Of a stretch of DNA of 46,397 bases, positions 41,202 through 46,397 are shown one piece after another. Position numbers and translations under genes: made by a program. The stretch is taken from contig CAZDUZ010000002.1 of NCBI GenBank assembly GCA_964508755.1, positions 1 through 46,397 on the forward strand, given 5' to 3'. The notes beneath the pieces are model-generated. The model worked only from the letters and a program-made list of their open reading frames with translations, made no database searches and was not told the origin of the DNA. Position 1 is the first letter of the stretch. Each line of letters opens with the position of its first letter. Source of the stretch: CAZDUZ01 sp964508755. Lineage in GTDB: Bacteria > Patescibacteriota > Dojkabacteria > SC72 > JAFGCJ01.

Positions 41202-41891
41202 TTAGCTGTTCTCAATATCTCTCAGTATGTCCTCATACGTATTGACCACGTAATCAGCCTCTCCCACAAATGAGTCGTTTTTTCCCGGTGTAAGTATTGC
41301 TATGCAATAAATACCTGCAGCTTTTGCAGCTCTAATTCCATTAACTGAGTCCTCAAATACTACAGCCTCAGATGCATTACAGGAAAACGCATCAAGTGCT
41401 TTTATGAATATTTCAGGATTCGGTTTGATGTGAATTACATCTTCGCGATCCACAATGTGCTCGAAGTGAGCGATGAGTTCCGTTTTATCTAAAATCAGTC
41501 GCGAAAATACTCTCCCTGTAGAAGTTGCGAGAGACCGGTGAATACCAGCGTTCGCTAGGTACGAAAGAAAGGAATAGGCGCCTTTGATTACAGAAACATG
41601 TTTATCAAAGTTGTACTCAAGTTCCTTTTTCTTAAGTGCGGAGAATTGTTTTTGTAATTCTTTAGCATTTTCAGATGACAATCCATTTGCTGTTAAATAT
41701 GTTTCAAACCCAAATAAGGACCCTCTGCCACTAAAATGGTTTTGGTAGTCATCATTCGTAACAGTTCTGTTTAGATTTTTATTAACAATCTCGCTAAATG
41801 TATAGAAATTTAAGTCTTCAAGATTTGCGAGCGTCCCATCTAAATCAAAGATTGCAAGGCGTGCGTTATTAATATGAGTTACGTAATCCAT
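41202..41891 (-). CDS. HAD-superfamily hydrolase (beta-phosphoglucomutase/phosphatase-like)
   Basis: 229 aa with HAD motif I FDLDGTLANLED near residue 14 (catalytic DxD), a helical cap domain (about 25-95), motif II TSTGRV (Thr/Ser), motif III Lys in the KPNPEIFIKALDA region, and motif IV VFEDSVNGIRAAKAAGI. This is the type I cap layout of phosphoglucomutase/phosphoglycolate phosphatases. The substrate is not identifiable. The start overlaps the 3' end of the acyltransferase gene by 13 nt, so the two are co-transcribed leftward. Confidence 0.9.
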   Translation of the reverse strand: MDYVTHINNARLAIFDLDGTLANLEDLNFYTFSEIVNKNLNRTVTNDDYQNHFSGRGSLFGFETYLTANGLSSENAKELQKQFSALKKKELEYNFDKHVSVIKGAYSFLSYLANAGIHRSLATSTGRVFSRLILDKTELIAHFEHIVDREDVIHIKPNPEIFIKALDAFSCNASEAVVFEDSVNGIRAAKAAGIYCIAILTPGKNDSFVGEADYVVNTYEDILRDIENS

Positions 41892-42919
41892 GGTTTTCTT
41901 ATGAAAGTAATAAGCTTATTTACAATAAAGACAATCAGGATTGTCAAAGATGTAATAATAAAATAATCAGTAAGCCAAAAGTTTGTAGGCTTTTTAATTG
42001 CATCCATGACTATATAATGAGCAAAAAATATCGTATAACTATGTCGTGAAAGGAACTGAATAAAAAGTGAAATTGGACTTTCATTATGCATCAGCGTCTC
42101 AAATTTGCGTGCGATAACAAGGAGCGTTAGTGATACAAATATACTGAAAGAAATGAAATAAATCGTAGGGGGGTATTCATGGGGAAAAAAGCGGGCATTA
42201 CCTCCTTGTGCAAGTTGTACAAGGGCAAGAAATATCGTCACAATACCTGATATGAAGAATGAATAGAGTAAGAATTGCTTACTATTTTTCAACGAAAATA
42301 GAATCATTCCATACAGGAAAAATGAAAACCACGTTACCGTTTGAACGTATTTCGATAACGATGGTTCCGGCACAAGGATATCAAATAAGAACAAAGTAGA
42401 GAGGGAAAGTGACGCAAGCATGAAAACTTTCAATGTGTTCACTCTTAGATTACTTTTCTGTCTGAATAATTCAAAAACTATATACAAGAACATCAATAAT
42501 ACAAATAGTCGAGGTATCCAGTTTTGGCTAAAACCGCCATAGAGTGTTATTGTTTCAATCAAAAATGAAAATGACCACTCAATATCAACTCTGGTAAAAA
42601 TAAAAGGAAATATAAGAATTAGTAATGCGTGAATAATCACATAAATGTAGTAGGGGCGAACTAATCGTATGAACCTTTTGATGAGAAATTCAAAAATGTC
42701 CTTCAGATTGTGAATAATCAATGGTCGTGCTTCCTGCAAAAATCCGGATGAAATGACAAATGCTGGAACTGCAAAGTGAAGAATATCCCATAGATTTCTG
42801 ACATAATCGATAGTACGATATTGATCTAGAACATGAATAAGGATAACAAGAAGGGCCGAAAGACCCTTAAGAAAATCTATTTCAAAAAACCTTTGTGAAT
42901 TTTGTGGGTTTATTCTCAT
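41879..42919 (-). CDS. Acyltransferase-3 family membrane protein
   Basis: Integral membrane O-acyltransferase with about ten TM segments. The family start is clear: FFEIDFLKGLSALLVILIHV (catalytic-region His), then FAVPAFVISSGFL and RFIRLVRPYYIYVII. The end has FLSRHSYTIFFAHYIVMDAI. Such proteins O-acylate sugars of surface polysaccharides or peptidoglycan. I use ATG 42919 (M-R-I-N-P-Q); a GTG at 42952 in frame would add 11 residues upstream of a TATAGT box. It is transcribed with the HAD gene and diverges from the large gene at 43004. Confidence 0.9.
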   Translation of the reverse strand: MRINPQNSQRFFEIDFLKGLSALLVILIHVLDQYRTIDYVRNLWDILHFAVPAFVISSGFLQEARPLIIHNLKDIFEFLIKRFIRLVRPYYIYVIIHALLILIFPFIFTRVDIEWSFSFLIETITLYGGFSQNWIPRLFVLLMFLYIVFELFRQKSNLRVNTLKVFMLASLSLSTLFLFDILVPEPSLSKYVQTVTWFSFFLYGMILFSLKNSKQFLLYSFFISGIVTIFLALVQLAQGGNARFFPHEYPPTIYFISFSIFVSLTLLVIARKFETLMHNESPISLFIQFLSRHSYTIFFAHYIVMDAIKKPTNFWLTDYFIITSLTILIVFIVNKLITFIRKPWIT

Positions 42920-42932
42920 TATCGCTAACTCT

Positions 42933-42938
42933 ACTATA
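42933..42938 (-). promoter_or_regulatory. Candidate -10 for the acyltransferase-HAD pair
   Basis: TATAGT on the minus strand (42938-42933), with a leader of about 7 nt to the ATG at 42919. No -35 is recognised. Confidence 0.35.
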
Positions 42939-42964
42939 CTAGGCTGAGACACTCAAGCTTTCTG

Positions 42965-42994
42965 TTGAAATCGTCTCGGCTTGTATGTTACTCT
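42965..42994 (+). promoter_or_regulatory. Promoter of the large gene at 43004 (near-leaderless)
   Basis: TTGAAA (42965-42970), an 18-bp spacer and TACTCT (42989-42994, preceded by TG-n), 9 nt before the ATG. The predicted leader is about 3 nt. Confidence 0.5.
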
Positions 42995-43003
42995 CATAAA
43001 GAC

Positions 43004-46000
43004 ATGAAACATAACACAAAAAATCATTCTCATTCTTCGTACGCTCGTCGAAATTTCTTTATTCTCATAGCTCTTCTCCTCTTCGTTACTATTGCAGCCC
43101 TTTCTGTCATTTATTATTATGCGTCTCTTCCCGTTCAATCACTTCATATTTCCAACGTTACTCCAAACTCAGCCACTATTGTTTGGACAACCTCAGTCCC
43201 GACGGTGGGAGGAATTACAATTACAGAAAAAGGTGAGAAAACGAGTTTTGTATCTTCACTCTGGCAAATGGTACAAAATTCTAGATTGTTTGCTGATACG
43301 AGAGATGTAACTGAAGTATCTCCTGGAGTATATGAGCGTCAGACACGAACAAGCCGTTATACCCATCATGTAACGGTCATAAATCTGGAACCCGATACCG
43401 AGTATTCATTTAGGCCCGTTCACACGCTAACCGTGGCGAAAGAATCGGAATTGTTTTCATTCAAAACCGCGATTGATTCATCAAATCTTTCTGAACCTAA
43501 GCCAGTGTACGGTACGATTGAATTTGATAACGAAGTAGATTTCAATGATGTCGTATTGATGGCTCAAGTTGTTGAACGCAACACGCGTGAACTAGAAATG
43601 GAAAAAAGTCAAAGAGTAAGCGTACCTCTTTCAAAAGGCACCTTTGTTCTCGATGTCGGCAATCTTCGGAACGATTCACTAGAGGATGAGTATCCAAGTC
43701 TTCTTGGAAATGAAGACGAATACACGTTAAATTTTCTTGTATTAACTAAGGATGGTCAGTTCCCCTACCTAGTAACCGATACTGAATTCCAACCGCTCAA
43801 TACGATTGTAATTGATGGTGTTCGTACTGAGACATCATCCAGAAATCCTCTTGTTACCCCTGTATATGCAAAATGTGACAGTACCTGTGTGGGAGACTGC
43901 CAAGGATGTAACCTTGATACACCAAGTGATCCGTTGTGTAAGACGTATGGATGCGGATATATGAGCTGGTGTTGCGGTTATCAGAGTGCTTGTGCGAATC
44001 ACTGTAGTAATGGAAAACAAGACTGTGATGAGACAGGGGTAGATTGCGGAGGAGGTGGATGTGCTACTTGTGGTGGTGGAAGACCTGAAACAAGCGGAGA
44101 ATGCGCAGGTCAATGTAAAAGATATGATGGAAATGGATGTACCCCAAAAAATCCAGTTAGTGGAACCTGCGAATGTGCAGTGAATGGAAAAAAGGATGCC
44201 GATGAAACAGCTATGGACTGTGGTGGCGCCTATTGTCCTGCTTGTACCAATGCCGGATCACACTGCTTCAATAGAGTTCAAGATCAGGGTGAAGAAGGAG
44301 TCGACTGTGGTGGAGATTGTGCAGGTTCCTGTTCGAGATCCGCACCACAACCGGTTGGGAAAAAATGTACCAACGAGGGTGAAATCTTTACCTGTTCAGA
44401 TCGTACTGATTGGGAGTGTTGGTGTTTGAATGGCCAAGTTGCTACCTATCACCGTAAAGGAGTTTCTGTCATTTCGAAATCACAACCCAGCCGTGTCTAT
44501 CGCGAAGGATTAGTAAAATTTCGTACCAATTCAAAATTTGGAGTTCATACCGGTGTCGGACCGGGGATAGCTAACTATGGATATCTAGTAGATCAGGGAA
44601 ACGTTGGATATATCATGAATGTTATAACTGATCCCGGCCAACTTGAAGCACTCATTAACGAGTATCGCAATTTGCCTGACGGGGTAGTACCTATTGTTCG
44701 TTTTTGTCATGCAGAGCAGACAAACAGTTGTCCTTTTACTGACCCTGCAGCCGCTGAGGCATTTTCAGAGGCACTCGCTCAGGCGGTAGGTAAACCAGTT
44801 GCAATTATTTCCGGTCCGAATGAGCCCCTACAGGAACCTTGGACCGTTGCTGCGAATTATCCGCAATGTGCTGGAAAATCAGGGAACGAACTTGTTGCAT
44901 GCAGTACCGCACAATGGATGAACGAATTTGTAGCACGTACTGGTGATACCTCAAACATAATAAAACTTTCTCCTGACTTCAACACCTCAGAACCAGCCTT
45001 CCTTGAGTTTGTAGCTCAAATGAAAGCTAATGGTGCTAATTTCCAAGCTCTTGATGGAGTAGCTGGAAACGCCTACGAAGGTGCAGGAGGTAAAACTATC
45101 GCTCAGGCAATACAAGAACTTAAGGATCTCGGTTTTGATGAAATTTATATAACAGAAGCGGGTGTTGATCCAAATCTTCGAAGCTCAGATCCAGAGCAGT
45201 ACCAAAGACTTCTATCCGCGATTGATCAAGTAGCAGATGATCCTCAACTAAAATCTCTATTGCTGTTTAATCCCCTTCCTGGTCTCTCACCAGATCCCAA
45301 TTTTGATAAGCATGAGTTTTCTCAAGATCAATACAACGCACTTGCCGCAGAAATGAGTGGTACCGGTCAGACCCAGACGTATACTGCAGCTCCGGGGTAT
45401 GTGGTTGAGACAGCAAGCGGAGCAGCTTCTTCTGCACCATCAGGATTTTCTTGTAATCGTGGGACAAGGGTTACTGATGGTGGGGCTGTATGCTGTAGGG
45501 GAGAAAGAGATTTGAGTATATGTGTTGATAGTTCTGGAAACAGTTTTATTAAAACAGGTCTATCAATAGATGCTAGACATACCCAAATTCAAGTAGATAA
45601 CCAAGGTCGTCCGTTCTCTGGTCCAGAAACTGATGATGGAAGACAGGATCTGGGAAATTTTAGTAATACTGCTTGTATTAGAAACCACGATTGGGGTAAT
45701 GCAAGCACTCCTGAACATGAATGGATGTGCGTTCAGAAAGGCGGTGGAAGTGTTGGAGTCGGAGCTGGACAGGGATCTCTTTCGGGATTTCGAACACTAC
45801 TAAATCAAGTATTTGCTCAAAATCTAGACAAAGAATATGAACCGGGTGTCTACTCAGTTACTGGATTAAATGTAGAAATAACAACGAAAACAATAGATGT
45901 TGTTTCACCTGGTGTCATAAGCTTTTATTATGATACCAATGAAAACGGGCAGAGAGATGAAGGAGAGGAGTATCTTACTGACGAACAAGCTCAGGCATTA

Positions 46001-46397
46001 CAGGTAAATTTTGATAAAAAGGTAGACCTATATAATTATACAGTTAATACTGGTTGGAATTCATTTTCATTCCCAATGCTTATGTCAGATTCGTCGACTG
46101 CTCAAATTAAGACTGCTGCCGATCTGCTTACCTATATGAATGTCGTTGGGATTACGACTACTCATATAGCGGTGTATCGTGATCAGCAATTCGTGTTCTA
46201 TTCTGAACGACTCGATGAAAATGGAGACCTTAAGATGTATGGTAGTGACTTTGGTATCCTTCCAGGTGAAGCGTACTTTGTGAAGGTGTATGACTCAGGT
46301 ACGTTTTCGATTGCGGGATATCGTCCGTCAGCTTCAATTCCCATTACCTTAAACTCAGGGTGGAATTTGGTAGGGATGTATTCATCGAAAAGCAACG
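43004..46397 (+). CDS. Large surface-anchored protein: FN3, Cys-rich repeats, GH-A-like TIM barrel (3'-truncated)
   Basis: Open from ATG 43004 to the window end (1131 codons, incomplete). The start is a His-rich cytoplasmic tail and a TM (about 18-41, FFILIALLLFVTIAALSVIYYY), then an FN3-like domain (ISNVTPNSATIVWTTS), the same type as in the kelch operon. Residues about 289-480 are Cys-rich, with three copies of NGxxDxDETxxDCGG then xxCxxC. Residues about 490-790 look like a clan GH-A glycoside-hydrolase barrel, with SGPNEP (E607, putative acid/base) and ITEAG (E718, putative nucleophile). A second Cys-containing region and a beta-rich end with two GWN motifs (VNTGWNSFSF; LNSGWNLVGM) follow. 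It is probably a carbohydrate-active or binding surface protein; the substrate is unknown. Confidence 0.85.
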   Translation, partial: MKHNTKNHSHSSYARRNFFILIALLLFVTIAALSVIYYYASLPVQSLHISNVTPNSATIVWTTSVPTVGGITITEKGEKTSFVSSLWQMVQNSRLFADTRDVTEVSPGVYERQTRTSRYTHHVTVINLEPDTEYSFRPVHTLTVAKESELFSFKTAIDSSNLSEPKPVYGTIEFDNEVDFNDVVLMAQVVERNTRELEMEKSQRVSVPLSKGTFVLDVGNLRNDSLEDEYPSLLGNEDEYTLNFLVLTKDGQFPYLVTDTEFQPLNTIVIDGVRTETSSRNPLVTPVYAKCDSTCVGDCQGCNLDTPSDPLCKTYGCGYMSWCCGYQSACANHCSNGKQDCDETGVDCGGGGCATCGGGRPETSGECAGQCKRYDGNGCTPKNPVSGTCECAVNGKKDADETAMDCGGAYCPACTNAGSHCFNRVQDQGEEGVDCGGDCAGSCSRSAPQPVGKKCTNEGEIFTCSDRTDWECWCLNGQVATYHRKGVSVISKSQPSRVYREGLVKFRTNSKFGVHTGVGPGIANYGYLVDQGNVGYIMNVITDPGQLEALINEYRNLPDGVVPIVRFCHAEQTNSCPFTDPAAAEAFSEALAQAVGKPVAIISGPNEPLQEPWTVAANYPQCAGKSGNELVACSTAQWMNEFVARTGDTSNIIKLSPDFNTSEPAFLEFVAQMKANGANFQALDGVAGNAYEGAGGKTIAQAIQELKDLGFDEIYITEAGVDPNLRSSDPEQYQRLLSAIDQVADDPQLKSLLLFNPLPGLSPDPNFDKHEFSQDQYNALAAEMSGTGQTQTYTAAPGYVVETASGAASSAPSGFSCNRGTRVTDGGAVCCRGERDLSICVDSSGNSFIKTGLSIDARHTQIQVDNQGRPFSGPETDDGRQDLGNFSNTACIRNHDWGNASTPEHEWMCVQKGGGSVGVGAGQGSLSGFRTLLNQVFAQNLDKEYEPGVYSVTGLNVEITTKTIDVVSPGVISFYYDTNENGQRDEGEEYLTDEQAQALQVNFDKKVDLYNYTVNTGWNSFSFPMLMSDSSTAQIKTAADLLTYMNVVGITTTHIAVYRDQQFVFYSERLDENGDLKMYGSDFGILPGEAYFVKVYDSGTFSIAGYRPSASIPITLNSGWNLVGMYSSKSN

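Noticed and set aside
1..46397. Alternative genetic code (TGA=Gly or TAG recoded)
   Set aside because: TGA ends pheT, mraZ, rsmH and the FtsL-like gene at proper places; TAG ends the sigma factor, gatB and the 20522 gene. The single in-frame TAG at 30973 is treated as a local event.
1..46397. CRISPR arrays, insertion sequences, prophage or integrated element
   Set aside because: No phased short repeats with unique spacers, transposase or integrase genes, or terminal inverted repeats were seen; the only long repeat arrays are the diverged kelch repeats.

Overview
The window looks like a chromosomal segment of a small-genome, anaerobic or fermentative bacterium of the Candidate Phyla Radiation (Patescibacteria). 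Dojkabacteria (WS6) or a Microgenomates-like lineage is my best guess, and this is inferred from gene content and style only. Supporting signs are AT-leaning DNA, a short rearranged dcw fragment, class III (oxygen-sensitive) ribonucleotide reductase as the only RNR seen here, tRNA genes without encoded CCA, few Shine-Dalgarno sequences, and very large FN3/kelch surface proteins. TGA, TAG and TAA all end genes, so the code is the standard bacterial one, not the TGA=Gly code of Gracilibacteria/Absconditabacteria.

Layout. 1-5.3 kb: 3' part of pheT, convergent with a class A penicillin-binding protein that carries C-terminal Ig-like domains and a 10-N assembly gap. 5.4-10.5 kb: a dcw-type cell-division cluster (mraZ, rsmH, an FtsL-like protein, FtsI/PBP2) followed by a degenerate Mur-ligase-like protein and an ECF sigma factor. 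10.5-15.2 kb (minus strand): two tandem nrdD paralogues and nrdG. 15.4-19.9 kb (minus): an AIM24-family protein, a hexapeptide acetyltransferase and gatCAB. 20.1-25.5 kb: an RRM RNA-binding protein, a membrane-anchored hypothetical protein, an SDR oxidoreductase behind tRNA-Gln, a DUF5680 protein, uvrB and a YitT-like membrane protein. 25.6-27.8 kb: mutL, tRNA-Leu(GAG) and tRNA-Val(TAC). 28.0-39.6 kb: a probable operon with a giant secreted kelch/FN3 protein (split by one in-frame TAG), a one-TM FN3 protein, a LolD/MacB-type ATPase, an 837-aa MacB/FtsX-type permease and an anchored staphylococcal-type nuclease. 39.7-43 kb: a 5'-nucleotidase-family protein, a HAD phosphatase and an acyltransferase-3. 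43.0 kb to the end: the 5' part of a second very large anchored protein with FN3, Cys-rich and glycoside-hydrolase-like regions.

Main points of interest: (i) the kelch/FN3-ABC exporter-nuclease locus, with an internal duplication and an in-frame stop; (ii) a Mur-ligase-like protein in the dcw cluster that has lost its ATP P-loop; (iii) a recurring promoter layout in which a (often TG-extended) -10 box lies 6-9 nt before the start codon at eight genes, predicting leaderless mRNAs; (iv) three exact 10-bp-phased repeats in front of mraZ; (v) a promoter nested in a terminator at about 20.45 kb. All functional statements come from reading the translated sequence; no database search was run.
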